NCBI GenBank assembly: GCA_024280995.1
Contig: JAMXLM010000028.1
Location: forward strand, 1-64,000
Origin: Candidatus Dormiibacterota bacterium
Lineage (GTDB): Bacteria; Chloroflexota; Dormibacteria; Dormibacterales; Dormibacteraceae
Direction of reading: 5' to 3'
Length of the DNA stretch: 64,000 bases
A program made the translations under genes and the position numbers. Positions 17,290-26,453 of this stretch are shown here, piece by piece (position 1 is the stretch's first letter; each line of letters opens with the position of its first letter). A model generated the notes under the pieces. It had not been told where the DNA came from. It saw nothing but the letters and a program-made list of their open reading frames with translations, and did no database searches.

Positions 17290-19062
17290 ATGAAATGGAG
17301 AGTTTTGCCGAGCTTGCTCGCGCTGGTGACGCTGGTCGCCGCGGGCTGCTCTCAGGGTTCGAACACCGCGTCGACGAGCGGCGGCAAGGTGCTGATCGCG
17401 GAGCCGACGACCGGGGTGACGTTCTCCCAGGACTTCAACCCGTACGACTCGAACTCGGTCGCGTCCAGCATGGGCACTCGAAGCATCGTCAACGAGCCGC
17501 TGGTCGAGTTCGATGAGCTCGACCCGACGGCCGCCGGAACCCACCCGTGGCTGGCGACAGCCTTCCAGTTTGCCAACGGCGGCAAGGACATCCAGCTCAC
17601 CATTCGCCAGAACGTGAAGTTCAACGACGGCTCTTCCTTCGGGCCGGCCGACGTTGCCGCGACCTACAAGATGCTTCAGAACCCGAAGGCCGACGCCTTC
17701 GGCGTCCCCGACCAGGCCTCTGACCCGACGGTCTCGGGCAACACGGTCACACTTCACTTCAAGTCAGCGCAGTACACCAACCTCTTCATAATCCTGGCCA
17801 AGACCTACGTCCTCAAGGCATCGGTTGCGGCGCAGGTGGCGGCGAACCCGACCATGACGATCGCCAAACCGGTCGGCACAGGTCCATTCATGCTGGCGAG
17901 CTACTCGAGCTCGCTGATCAAGTGGAAGCCAAACCCGAACTACTGGGGCGGCACTCCACCGGAGTCTGAGATCGACACGCCGTCCATCGCCACGAACGCT
18001 GCCGCGAGTGACGCGCTCATCAGCGGCCAGCTCGACTGGGCCGGCAACGACATTCCGAACGTTTACGCGAACTACGTCAACCTCAACCCCCTGACCAACC
18101 ACGCGTGGTTTGCCTCAGGGTCGACTGTCACCCTCTACTTCAACCTGAACTCCGGCAACGGCGGCGCCACCGGAATCGACGAGGCCGCGGTTCGCAAGGC
18201 AGTGAGCTACGGCGTCGACCGCAACGCGCTGGCGCTTCTCGGCGAGTCGGGCTACGAACTGCCCGCGAAGTCGTCGAGCGCGCTCATCCTTCCGAACCAG
18301 AAGGCGTTCTTGGCCACTGAGCTGAACAACGACCTCTCCATCAGCGGCAACGTGCCCGATGGCGCGACGGCCAAGGCCCAGAACCTTCCCTCCGGCGACG
18401 ACGTCTACGACATCCTGAAGAACGCCGGCTGGAGCCCACCCGCGAGCTCGCACTACGATTCCTCCACGTCGACCTTCAAGTCCGGCGGCAACTGCGACGG
18501 CAGCAACAACGCCAACTGCTGGACCAAGGGCGGCAAGATCATCAAGTTCTCGATCTACGACCCGGTCCCCTTCTCCGACTACTGGGAGAACGCCGCGTTG
18601 ATGTCGCAGGAGCTCCAGCCGCTTGGCATGGACGTGACCACCAAGCCGGCCCAGGGCTACTCGGACTGGAACACCACCCTGTCGTCAAACCCGGCGGGAT
18701 GGCAGACCATGATTCACTGGGGCAACGGCGGCAGCATCCCGTACACCCAGTTTTACGACTGGTTCCAGGGCACGGCCGCCGGCCAGGTGGGCTACAAGAA
18801 CGCCGACGCCGCCGCGGCCCTCGACGCGTACGCGAGCACCGACCCCAGCGACACGGCATCGCTCTACCCGACCGTTCAGAAGCTCGAGAAGATCATGGCC
18901 ACGGACGTGCCTTACGCTCCGCTTCTCTACGGAGCTGACTGGAACGTCTACAGCAGCGCCAAGTACACGGGTTGGCCGAACCAGTCCCACCCGTACATGA
19001 ACCCGTCCCCGAGCGATCCCCAGATGCCGTACATCCTCATGCAGCTCAAGCCGGCGTCCTGA
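17290..19062 (+). CDS. Lipoprotein solute-binding protein, family 5
   Basis: A 590-residue lipoprotein with signal peptide and lipobox LVAAGC (lipidated Cys20), followed by an SBP_bac_5 fold (DFNPYDSN near the start, VGTGPFMLASY mid-domain). It captures the substrate for the upstream permeases and ATPases. GGAGGTGA lies 6 bases before the ATG, consistent with higher expression than its neighbours. A perfect 10-bp hairpin follows the stop. Confidence 0.9.
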   Translation: MKWRVLPSLLALVTLVAAGCSQGSNTASTSGGKVLIAEPTTGVTFSQDFNPYDSNSVASSMGTRSIVNEPLVEFDELDPTAAGTHPWLATAFQFANGGKDIQLTIRQNVKFNDGSSFGPADVAATYKMLQNPKADAFGVPDQASDPTVSGNTVTLHFKSAQYTNLFIILAKTYVLKASVAAQVAANPTMTIAKPVGTGPFMLASYSSSLIKWKPNPNYWGGTPPESEIDTPSIATNAAASDALISGQLDWAGNDIPNVYANYVNLNPLTNHAWFASGSTVTLYFNLNSGNGGATGIDEAAVRKAVSYGVDRNALALLGESGYELPAKSSSALILPNQKAFLATELNNDLSISGNVPDGATAKAQNLPSGDDVYDILKNAGWSPPASSHYDSSTSTFKSGGNCDGSNNANCWTKGGKIIKFSIYDPVPFSDYWENAALMSQELQPLGMDVTTKPAQGYSDWNTTLSSNPAGWQTMIHWGNGGSIPYTQFYDWFQGTAAGQVGYKNADAAAALDAYASTDPSDTASLYPTVQKLEKIMATDVPYAPLLYGADWNVYSSAKYTGWPNQSHPYMNPSPSDPQMPYILMQLKPAS

Positions 19063-19082
19063 GGACCAGGTAAGTCGACGAC

Positions 19083-19107
19083 GCGGCCGGCGGATTTCGC
19101 CGGCCGC
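19083..19107 (+). promoter_or_regulatory. Intercistronic hairpin after the binding-protein gene
   Basis: GCGGCCGGCG (19083-19092) and CGCCGGCCGC (19098-19107) form a perfect 10-bp stem with a five-base loop. No U-run follows, so it is not a typical terminator. It more likely protects the binding-protein mRNA from 3' decay, as in malE-malF, or gives partial termination. Confidence 0.7.
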
Positions 19108-19144
19108 ACCCCCTCCAACTTCGATTCATGCGAGGAGATCACTC

Positions 19145-21598
19145 ATGACCAGCGCGACCGTCGGCAGCCGCAGCGACGAATCACGACTCGTGGCGCGGCT
19201 GAGCCTCGAGCAGAAGGTGCGCCTCTTGACGGGCTCCGACAGCTGGTCGCTGTATCCCGAGAGCGCTGTCGGGCTCCGAAGGCTCGTGATGTCCGATGGT
19301 CCCGCGGGCGTGCGCGGAACGCACTTCGACGCCTCCGATCCGTCCAGCTCGCTCCCGTGCCCGGTCGCGATCGCGGCCACGTGGGACGTCGAGCTGGTCG
19401 AGCGGCTCGCCGCCGCGCTGGGCCGTGAAGCCCGCTCCAAGGGCATCGACGTGATCCTCGCGCCGACCATCAACATCATCCGCACCCCGCTCAGCGGGCG
19501 TGGGTTCGAGTGCTTCTCCGAAGACCCGCTGCTGACCTCGCGCATCGCGGTCGCCTACGTGCGCGGCGTGCAGAGCGTGGGCGTCGGCGCCACCGCCAAA
19601 CACTTTGTCGCCAACGACTCCGAGACCGAGCGCCGCACATACGACGCTCGGATCACCGAGCAGGTCTTGCGCGAGGTCTACCTGCCACCGTTCGAAGCGT
19701 GCGTCCTGGAAGCGGACGTCTACCTCGTCATGGCCGCGTACAACTCGGTCAACGGCGCGACCATGACCGCCAACGAGCCGCTGCTGCACGGGCTGCTCAA
19801 GGGCGAGTGGGCTTTCGACGGCCTCGTCGTGTCGGACTGGTCCGCCACGACCTCCACGGCGCCAAGCGCGCGGGCCGGTCTCGACCTGGTCATGCCCGGG
19901 CCCGACGGTCCGTGGGCTGGGCACCTGGTCGAGGCGGTCCGGGCCGGCGAGGTCGCCGAGTCCGCGATCGACGACAAGGTGGCGCGCCTGCTTCGGCTGG
20001 GCCGCCGCGTCGGCGCGCTCAACGGCTCGATCGACGCGTTGCCTTCGCCCGAGCGCGAGCTGGTCGATCCCGCGTTTCTGCGTGAGGTCACGGCCCGTTC
20101 GTTTGTCGTCCTGACCAATCCGCGCGGCGTGCTGCCGCTCAAGGCCGCGAACGTGCGCAGCGTCGCGCTGATCGGCCCGAACGCGGTCGACCCGCAAACG
20201 CAGGGCGGCGGAAGCGTTCGCGTTCTTCCGCCTGACCACGTCGACGTTGCGGCGTCGGTGCGCGCAGCGATGCCGCGGGCCGATGTCACCGCGAGCGCCG
20301 GGTGCGTGATCAGCTCGACGGTGGCCGCGCCGCGCCCCGGCGCTCTGCGAGACCCGGTCAGCGGCAGGCCTGGTGTGCGCCTCGTCATCCGAAGCGCCGA
20401 CGGCGAGACCGTCTACGACGCGCCCTTCCCGCGGAGCGTGGCGACCTGGTGGGACGGCCTGCCCCTGTCGGTGCACGAACCCGGCGCCGAGGTCCACATG
20501 CTCGCCCAGTACACGCCGGACGCGGACGGTCCCCACGTCATCGGGGCCGCGGGCGTCGGTGCCCTTCGCATCTCGTCCAACGGCAAGGTGCTGGCCGAGG
20601 CGACGCGGGGGTTCGAGCGCGACGTTGTCGAGGCGCTGTCACTTCCGCCCGAGCTTCGCGCCTCGATGCCGCTCGAGGCCGGTCGCGACGTCGAGGTCGA
20701 GGTTGAGCTCGTGCCAGATCAGCGTTTCGTGACCCTCCGCCTCGGCATCGCACCCGATGTGAGCGACGACGAGCTCATCGAACAGGCGGCGCGCTCGGCG
20801 AGCGACGCGGACATCGCGGTGGTCGTGATCGGGTCGGCGGACGGGACGGAGAGCGAGGGTTACGACCGCCGAGACCTCGCCCTGCCAGGCCGGCAGGACG
20901 AGCTCGTCACGCGGGTCGCGGCCGCGAATCCGAACACGATCGTCGTCGTCAACTCCGGAATGCCCGTGCTGATGCCGTGGGCAGACCATGTCGCCGCGAT
21001 CATCCAGGCGTGGTTTGCGGGCCAGGAGTTCGGTGGTGCTTTGAGCGACGCTTTGCTGGGTGTCATCGAGCCCAGCGGCCGGCTGCCGCTGTCGATGCCC
21101 AGGAACGAGGCCGACTCGCCCGTCCTGCACGCGCTGCCGAGCGAGGGCGAGCTTCCCTACTCGGAGGGACAGTTGGTCGGCTACCGCGGTTACGACCGCG
21201 CCGGGGTGGAGCCGCTGTTTCCCTTCGGCCACGGTCTGGGCTACACGACGTGGGATTACGAGTCGATCACGGCCGGCGCCGCGCAGGCCGGCCAGGACGT
21301 CGAGATCAACGTGGTCGTGCGCAACACCGGCGGCCGCGCGGGCCGAGAGGTCGTGCAGGTGTACGTCGAGGCCCCGGACGTGGATCCCGCTGACCCGCTG
21401 CGGACCCTTGGCGCTTTCGCGGTCGTGGACGCCGGCGCCGGCCAGCCGGTCGAGGCGAGGATGACGATTCCCGCCCGGGCCTTCATGCGGTTCGACGAGT
21501 CCAGCAGCGGCTGGGAAACCCGCGCGGGCACGTATACCATCAGGGCGGGAAGGTCCTCGCGGGATCTCAGGCTGAATCTGCGGGTGGAGGTTGGATAG
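19145..21598 (+). CDS. Glycoside hydrolase family 3 beta-glucosidase-like enzyme
   Basis: An 817-residue GH3 enzyme without signal peptide, so probably cytoplasmic. The N-terminal barrel carries KHFVAND, and the nucleophile Asp lies in GLVVSDWSA (about residue 237). It continues into the (alpha/beta)6 domain, a PA14-like insert (about 400-510) and a C-terminal fibronectin-III-like domain. It probably cleaves imported beta-linked oligosaccharides. AGGAG precedes the start, and the beta-helix gene begins directly after its stop codon. Confidence 0.92.
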   Translation: MTSATVGSRSDESRLVARLSLEQKVRLLTGSDSWSLYPESAVGLRRLVMSDGPAGVRGTHFDASDPSSSLPCPVAIAATWDVELVERLAAALGREARSKGIDVILAPTINIIRTPLSGRGFECFSEDPLLTSRIAVAYVRGVQSVGVGATAKHFVANDSETERRTYDARITEQVLREVYLPPFEACVLEADVYLVMAAYNSVNGATMTANEPLLHGLLKGEWAFDGLVVSDWSATTSTAPSARAGLDLVMPGPDGPWAGHLVEAVRAGEVAESAIDDKVARLLRLGRRVGALNGSIDALPSPERELVDPAFLREVTARSFVVLTNPRGVLPLKAANVRSVALIGPNAVDPQTQGGGSVRVLPPDHVDVAASVRAAMPRADVTASAGCVISSTVAAPRPGALRDPVSGRPGVRLVIRSADGETVYDAPFPRSVATWWDGLPLSVHEPGAEVHMLAQYTPDADGPHVIGAAGVGALRISSNGKVLAEATRGFERDVVEALSLPPELRASMPLEAGRDVEVEVELVPDQRFVTLRLGIAPDVSDDELIEQAARSASDADIAVVVIGSADGTESEGYDRRDLALPGRQDELVTRVAAANPNTIVVVNSGMPVLMPWADHVAAIIQAWFAGQEFGGALSDALLGVIEPSGRLPLSMPRNEADSPVLHALPSEGELPYSEGQLVGYRGYDRAGVEPLFPFGHGLGYTTWDYESITAGAAQAGQDVEINVVVRNTGGRAGREVVQVYVEAPDVDPADPLRTLGAFAVVDAGAGQPVEARMTIPARAFMRFDESSSGWETRAGTYTIRAGRSSRDLRLNLRVEVG

Positions 21599-23416
21599 AT
21601 GAGACGTGCACTTGCGTCTGTCGTCACGCTCTTTGCGGTCGCCGTTGCATCGATCGGAATCGTCACGACCGTTCATGCGGCGCCGCCGGCCAAACCGGAC
21701 CTGGGCCCCAACGTGCTGATCTTCAACCCATCCATGCCACAGAGCGTCATCCAGACGGCGGTGAACGCCGTCGCCACGCAGCAGGTTCCGAACCAGTTCG
21801 GCACGCAGCGCTACGCGCTCCTGTTCGAGCCGGGGACGTACGGGACCGCGACGAATCCTCTCAACTTCCAGGTCGGTTACTACACTTCGGTGGCCGGCCT
21901 CGGCCAGTCGCCCTCGGACGTCGTGATCAACGGCTCGGTGTTCGTTCGCAACCAGTGCCTGGGCCCCGACGGGACCAACTGCATCGCGCTGGTCAACTTC
22001 TGGCGCTCGCTGTCGAACCTGACGATCAACGTTCACACACCGGGATTCGGTTGCTACAACGGCGAGTTCTGGCCGGTGTCGCAGGCGTCGCCCATGCGCC
22101 GCGTGCACGTCAACGGCTTCACGACGTTGATGGACTATTGCACGCCGCCCTCATTCGCGAGCGGCGGGTTCATCGCCGACTCGGCCTTCGACGGCAGCGT
22201 CGTGGTCAACGGCTCGCAGCAGCAGTGGTTCACACGCAACAGCCGCGTCGACGTCTGGACCAACGCGGTGTGGAACCAGGTGTTCTCCGGTGTGACGGGC
22301 GCACCCCAGCAGAGCTTTCCGAACCCGACCTTCACGACTCTCGCCACCAGCCCGGTGACCCGTGAGGCGCCATACCTCTACGAGGACGCGACGGGCGCGT
22401 TCAACGTCTTCCTGCCGGGGGTGCAGCACGACTCGTCAGGCACGACGTGGTCGGCCGGCGCCACGCCAGGCACTTCACTGCCGATCGACCAGTTCTTCAT
22501 CGCCAATCCCGACGATTCCGCGGCGACGATCAACTCGGCCGTCCAGCGCGGGAAGAACCTGATCCTGACCCCGGGCGTCTACCACCTGGACCAGAGCATC
22601 GACATTCAGCGGCCCGACAGCGTCGTACTCGGGCTCGGGTTTCCGACCCTGGTGCCAACGGCGGGCAATCCCGCGATGACCGTGGCGAGGGCCAAGGGCA
22701 TGCTGATCTCCGGGATCCTCTTTGACGCCGGTTCGACCAGCTCGCCTGTGCTGCTGCAGGTAGGGACGGCCGACCGCCCTCGCAGCGATCTCGAGGCGGA
22801 CGACCCCAGCGTGCTCAGCGACGTGTTCTTCCGCGTCGGCGGCGCGGCCGCCGGAAGCGCCACGACGGCGCTGGTCGTCAACAGCGACAACGTCATCCTC
22901 GACGACATCTGGGCCTGGCGCGCCGACCACGGCACCGGGGTGGGGTGGACTGTCAACACCTCCGACACCGGCGTCATCGTCAACGGCGACGACGTGACCG
23001 CGTACGGGCTCTTCGTCGAGCACTTCCAGAAGTACGAGGTGATCTGGAACGGCAACGGCGGGACCGACGTCTTCTTCCAGAACGAGATGCCCTACGACCC
23101 GCCGAGCCAGGCGGCCTGGATGGAGGCGCCTGGTGTCGACGGCTACGCCGCCTTCAAGGTCGCCGACGGCGTGACCAGCTTCCATGGATTCGGCATGGGG
23201 AGCTACTCCTTCTTCAACCAGGGCGTTGACATCTTCGCCGAGCGCGCGTTCGAGGTCCCGACCTCGCTCCCCGCCGGGAGCCTCCAGGACCTCCTGACGA
23301 TCTTTCTCGACCCGTCCCACGGCAAGGGCGGGATCCTGCACGTGGTCAACGAGTCCGGCGGCTCTTCGACGGTCGCCAACCCGGACACCCCCGTCACGGT
23401 CGTCAGCTACCCGTGA
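21599..23416 (+). CDS. Secreted right-handed beta-helix protein
   Basis: A 605-residue protein with an N-terminal signal peptide (cleavage after VHAAP or nearby) and repeats typical of the pectate-lyase fold (GLGFPTLVPT, VLLQVGTADRP, DDIWAWRADHG). Close relatives in Streptomyces are commonly annotated as adenylyl cyclase or coagulation-factor-type proteins, with no support visible here. In this operon, a polysaccharide-active enzyme that feeds the ABC transporter is the better guess. The ATG follows the GH3 stop with no gap. A terminator lies 15 bases past its stop. Confidence 0.75.
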   Translation: MRRALASVVTLFAVAVASIGIVTTVHAAPPAKPDLGPNVLIFNPSMPQSVIQTAVNAVATQQVPNQFGTQRYALLFEPGTYGTATNPLNFQVGYYTSVAGLGQSPSDVVINGSVFVRNQCLGPDGTNCIALVNFWRSLSNLTINVHTPGFGCYNGEFWPVSQASPMRRVHVNGFTTLMDYCTPPSFASGGFIADSAFDGSVVVNGSQQQWFTRNSRVDVWTNAVWNQVFSGVTGAPQQSFPNPTFTTLATSPVTREAPYLYEDATGAFNVFLPGVQHDSSGTTWSAGATPGTSLPIDQFFIANPDDSAATINSAVQRGKNLILTPGVYHLDQSIDIQRPDSVVLGLGFPTLVPTAGNPAMTVARAKGMLISGILFDAGSTSSPVLLQVGTADRPRSDLEADDPSVLSDVFFRVGGAAAGSATTALVVNSDNVILDDIWAWRADHGTGVGWTVNTSDTGVIVNGDDVTAYGLFVEHFQKYEVIWNGNGGTDVFFQNEMPYDPPSQAAWMEAPGVDGYAAFKVADGVTSFHGFGMGSYSFFNQGVDIFAERAFEVPTSLPAGSLQDLLTIFLDPSHGKGGILHVVNESGGSSTVANPDTPVTVVSYP

Positions 23417-23430
23417 GCTGATCGGCAAAG

Positions 23431-23463
23431 GCCGGCGGCTCCCGGGCGCAGGGAACCGCCGGC
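23431..23463 (+). terminator. Intrinsic terminator of the LacI operon
   Basis: GCCGGCGG (23431-23438) pairs with CCGCCGGC (23456-23463). The stem extends inward after one mismatch by TCCC/GGGA, leaving a seven-base loop. The trailing sequence TTCCCC gives only a weak U-tract, so efficiency may be partial. An imperfect palindrome around TAGCGCTA follows at 23468-23483. Confidence 0.65.
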
Positions 23464-23487
23464 TTCCCCGTTAGCGCTAGCGGACCA

Positions 23488-24219
23488 GTGCGCCCAGCCG
23501 TCCCGTCACGCCCGATCGTTGAGCTGCACTCCGTGAGCCGCGCCTACGGCTCTCGGCTTGCCGTTGACGGCGTCGACCTGAACCTGCATTCGGGCGAGCT
23601 GACCTTCCTGGTCGGGCCGAGCGGCGCGGGCAAGACAACACTCCTGCGGCTCATCAACCGGGAGATCCGGCCCACAGGCGGCGAGGTGAAGGTCGACGGA
23701 ATCCCGGCCCACGCGATCAAGGCTTCGCACGTCGCGGAGCTGCGGCGCCGGGTGGGCGTCGTCTTCCAGGACTACAAGCTCTTGCCCCGTCTGACGGCGA
23801 TGGAGAACGTCGCGTTCGGGCTCCAGGTCGCCGACCTGCGCATCTCGGACGACGAAGCCCGCGAGCGCTCCCTCGACGCCCTCGAGGCGGTCGGGCTCGG
23901 CGACCGCGGCAATGCCTTTCCCAACCAGCTCTCCGGCGGCCAGCAGCAGCGCGTGGCGATCGCCCGGGCCGTGGTGGCGCAGCCGCCGGTCCTGATCGCC
24001 GACGAGCCCACGGGCAACCTCGACCAGGACACGGCGTGGGAGATCATGGACCTCTTCGAGGACATCGCCGCGTGGGGCACCGCGGTGCTCGTGGCGACCC
24101 ACAACGTCGACATCGTCACGCGCCTTCAGCGGCGCGTCGTGACGCTGGTCCACGGCCGGCTTGTGCGTGACCAGCCCGCGGGACAGACGGGGAGGATGGC
24201 ATGGCTGGCGAGCTCGTGA
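23488..24219 (+). CDS. ftsE: Cell-division ATPase FtsE
   Basis: A 243-residue ABC ATPase of the FtsEX complex: Walker [11 protein letters not shown]-loop VFQDYKLLP (typical of FtsE), signature LSGGQQQR and Walker [13 protein letters not shown]. FtsE uses ATP to change the conformation of FtsX, which switches on a cell-wall hydrolase at the septum. GTG start. It overlaps ftsX by 19 bases. Confidence 0.95.
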   Translation: MRPAVPSRPIVELHSVSRAYGSRLAVDGVDLNLHSGELTFLVGPSGAGKTTLLRLINREIRPTGGEVKVDGIPAHAIKASHVAELRRRVGVVFQDYKLLPRLTAMENVAFGLQVADLRISDDEARERSLDALEAVGLGDRGNAFPNQLSGGQQQRVAIARAVVAQPPVLIADEPTGNLDQDTAWEIMDLFEDIAAWGTAVLVATHNVDIVTRLQRRVVTLVHGRLVRDQPAGQTGRMAWLASS

Positions 24220-25148
24220 AGGCGCGCTTCCCGCGCCGCCATCTTGTCCGGGTGGTGGCCGCGAACCTCGGACGCTTGCTGTTCGGAACCGCGAGCCGCA
24301 ACTGGGCGCGCAACATCGGCAGCACCGCGCCGGCGCTCATCTCCATGGCGCTCCTCCTGCTCATGTCCGGCCTGATCGGCCTGACCGCGTACACGCTCCG
24401 CAACGTCGAGGTCCAGCAGGCGACCCAGGCGTCCCTGCTCCACGTCTACCTCCGTGACGACGCTCCCCAGTCGGACGTCGACACGCTGTCGAGCCGGCTG
24501 CAGGCCGACCCGCGCATCACCAAGGTCGAGTTCGTCTCCAAGGCCGAGGCTCTGGCACGGGCGCAGAACACGCCCGGCCTCAACGACCTCGCACAGGCCT
24601 CGGAAAGCAACCCGTTTCCCGCAAGCCTCGACGTTCAGGTCAAGAGCATCAACGACGTCGGCGCGATCGACGCGATGGTGCGGGGAGAAAGCGTGGTCGA
24701 TCCCGCGCAGCCGACCTCTTACGACCAGGGCGCGTACCAGCGCCTGCAAGCGGTCCTGTTCGGCATCGCCCTCGCCGGCCTTGGCTTCCTCGGCCTGCTC
24801 GGGTTCGTCGCCATCACCGTGACGATGAACAGTGTCAAGGCCGCGATTCACGCGCGCCGCGACGAGATCGGGATCATGCAGCTCGTCGGCGCTTCGCGCT
24901 GGATGGTGCGTGGGCCCTTTGTGATCGAGGGCGCGATCACAGGCGGCGTCTCCGGCGCGCTGGCCGGGACGGCCACCTTCGGCCTCGCCGCGGCTGCTAT
25001 CGCGCTCGGGTCGGACAGCTTCGCCCAGTTCGCGCCGGGCGTCACGATCGCCGTGGCTGCGATCGCCGCGGCGCTTGTGGTGGTGACCGGTCTGGCGCTC
25101 GGGTCTGGGTCTTCGCTTCTGACGTTGCGCCGGCACATGGAATCGTGA
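24201..25148 (+). CDS. ftsX: Cell-division permease-like protein FtsX
   Basis: A 315-residue membrane protein with the FtsX layout: cytoplasmic N-terminus, first helix (about 45-65), extracellular domain of about 120 residues with the SLLHVYLRDD start, then three helices (about 190-310). It relays FtsE ATP hydrolysis to the hydrolase encoded next, whose GTG overlaps its stop by 4 bases. Confidence 0.95.
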   Translation: MAGELVKARFPRRHLVRVVAANLGRLLFGTASRNWARNIGSTAPALISMALLLLMSGLIGLTAYTLRNVEVQQATQASLLHVYLRDDAPQSDVDTLSSRLQADPRITKVEFVSKAEALARAQNTPGLNDLAQASESNPFPASLDVQVKSINDVGAIDAMVRGESVVDPAQPTSYDQGAYQRLQAVLFGIALAGLGFLGLLGFVAITVTMNSVKAAIHARRDEIGIMQLVGASRWMVRGPFVIEGAITGGVSGALAGTATFGLAAAAIALGSDSFAQFAPGVTIAVAAIAAALVVVTGLALGSGSSLLTLRRHMES

Positions 25149-26407
25149 GAAGGGCGCTCGTCGCCCTGGCGCTGGCCTTGATGGTCCTCAGCGCCGGCCG
25201 CACCGGGGCGACCGCCGGCAGCCCCCAGCCCGACCCGGCGACTCAGCTGGCGCTGATCGACCAGATCCGAGCTCAGCTCGGCAGCAACCTCGCCGATGCC
25301 CTCGCCGCGCAGCAGCAGCTCCGCCAGTCGCTCGAGGACAACGCGACGCAGCAAGCACAGGTCTCGGCGAAGATCGAGGACGCGAAGGCGCAGATCGCCG
25401 TCCTCGATGACCAGATCGCCCAGGACCAGCAGCAGGAGTCCTGGCTTTCGGAGCGAATCGCCACCGAGCAGGCCCAGCTCCGCCAGCTCGCCCGCGCGGC
25501 ATACGAGTCTCCTGGCTCGGTGCTCGTGATGCTCGCCGAGTCTCGCAGCCTCAGCGACCTGTTCACGCGCGTCTCCGACCTCAACGTCGCGGGCTCGCGC
25601 GCGTCCTCCCTCAAGTCGTCGCTGGACAGCGACATGGCGCGGATGCAAGCGCTGCTCTCCAAGGAGCAGGCGGACCGGGACCAGCAGGTGACCCTCGAGG
25701 GTCAGCTCACCGCCCAGCTGGCGCAGCTCCAGGACCTCGAGGCGCAGCAGCAGAAGGCCGAGTCGGACCTCGAGGTGAAGATCGAGCAGACCCGCACAGA
25801 GATGTACCTCCTCAGCCGGCAGTCCGCGCAGCTGGCCCAGGAGGTCACGGACATGCTGCAGCAGCAGCAGGACGCGATCATCGCCGCCGCCATGCAGTCG
25901 GTGTGGGCGCAGCTGCAGCTGTGGCTGCAGGCCAACAACGTCGGCCAGATACCGACCAGCTCGGGCCACTCCACGAAGTACCGTTTCATCTGGCCCGAGC
26001 CGACCTCGCTGATCTCGCAGGGCTTCGGGCCGTCGACATTCTGGTTCGAGCCGCCCTACGGTGGCTATCCGCACTTCCACACCGGCCTGGACCTGGTCGC
26101 GCCGTTTGGTACTCCGGTTTACGCGGCCGACGATGGAGTGGTTGCACTCGTCGGCAGCTCGAGCAGCGGTTACGGCAACTACGTGGTGATCGCGCACGCG
26201 GGCGGGTTCGACACCCTGTACGGGCACCTCTCGGCGGCGCTGGTCAAGGCCGGGCAGTCGGTGACGCAGGGCACCGTGGTGGGCCTGGAGGGATCGACGG
26301 GCAACTCAACCGGCCCGCACCTGCATTTCGAGCTGCGGATCGGCCAGAGGCCCATCGATCCGACGCCGTACCTGCCGCCCGGGGAGCCGTCCGCCTTCCG
26401 CGGCTAG
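25145..26407 (+). CDS. FtsEX-linked coiled-coil M23 peptidase (EnvC/RipC-like role)
   Basis: A 420-residue secreted protein: signal peptide (about 1-25), long Gln-rich coiled coil (about 30-245) and a C-terminal M23 (LytM) domain at about 310-410. Zinc-site motifs are intact (HFHTGLDLVAPFG and GPHLHFEL), so it may be an active peptidoglycan endopeptidase, unlike EnvC, which is catalytically inactive. Overlap with ftsX and the coiled coil indicate direct control by FtsEX. The 46-base gap to the convergent gene holds a GC hairpin (CCGGCGC/GCGCCGG, 26423-26443) without a U-run. Confidence 0.92.
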   Translation: MRRALVALALALMVLSAGRTGATAGSPQPDPATQLALIDQIRAQLGSNLADALAAQQQLRQSLEDNATQQAQVSAKIEDAKAQIAVLDDQIAQDQQQESWLSERIATEQAQLRQLARAAYESPGSVLVMLAESRSLSDLFTRVSDLNVAGSRASSLKSSLDSDMARMQALLSKEQADRDQQVTLEGQLTAQLAQLQDLEAQQQKAESDLEVKIEQTRTEMYLLSRQSAQLAQEVTDMLQQQQDAIIAAAMQSVWAQLQLWLQANNVGQIPTSSGHSTKYRFIWPEPTSLISQGFGPSTFWFEPPYGGYPHFHTGLDLVAPFGTPVYAADDGVVALVGSSSSGYGNYVVIAHAGGFDTLYGHLSAALVKAGQSVTQGTVVGLEGSTGNSTGPHLHFELRIGQRPIDPTPYLPPGEPSAFRG

Positions 26408-26453
26408 AAGTTTTTCGCCGAGCCGGCGCCTCAGTCGCGCCGGTCGCCGGGCT

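Noticed and set aside
26423-26443. Hairpin CCGGCGC/GCGCCGG between the M23 and M29 genes as a terminator
   Set aside because: No U-run follows on either strand. It may still act between convergent genes, but the evidence is too weak for a terminator call.
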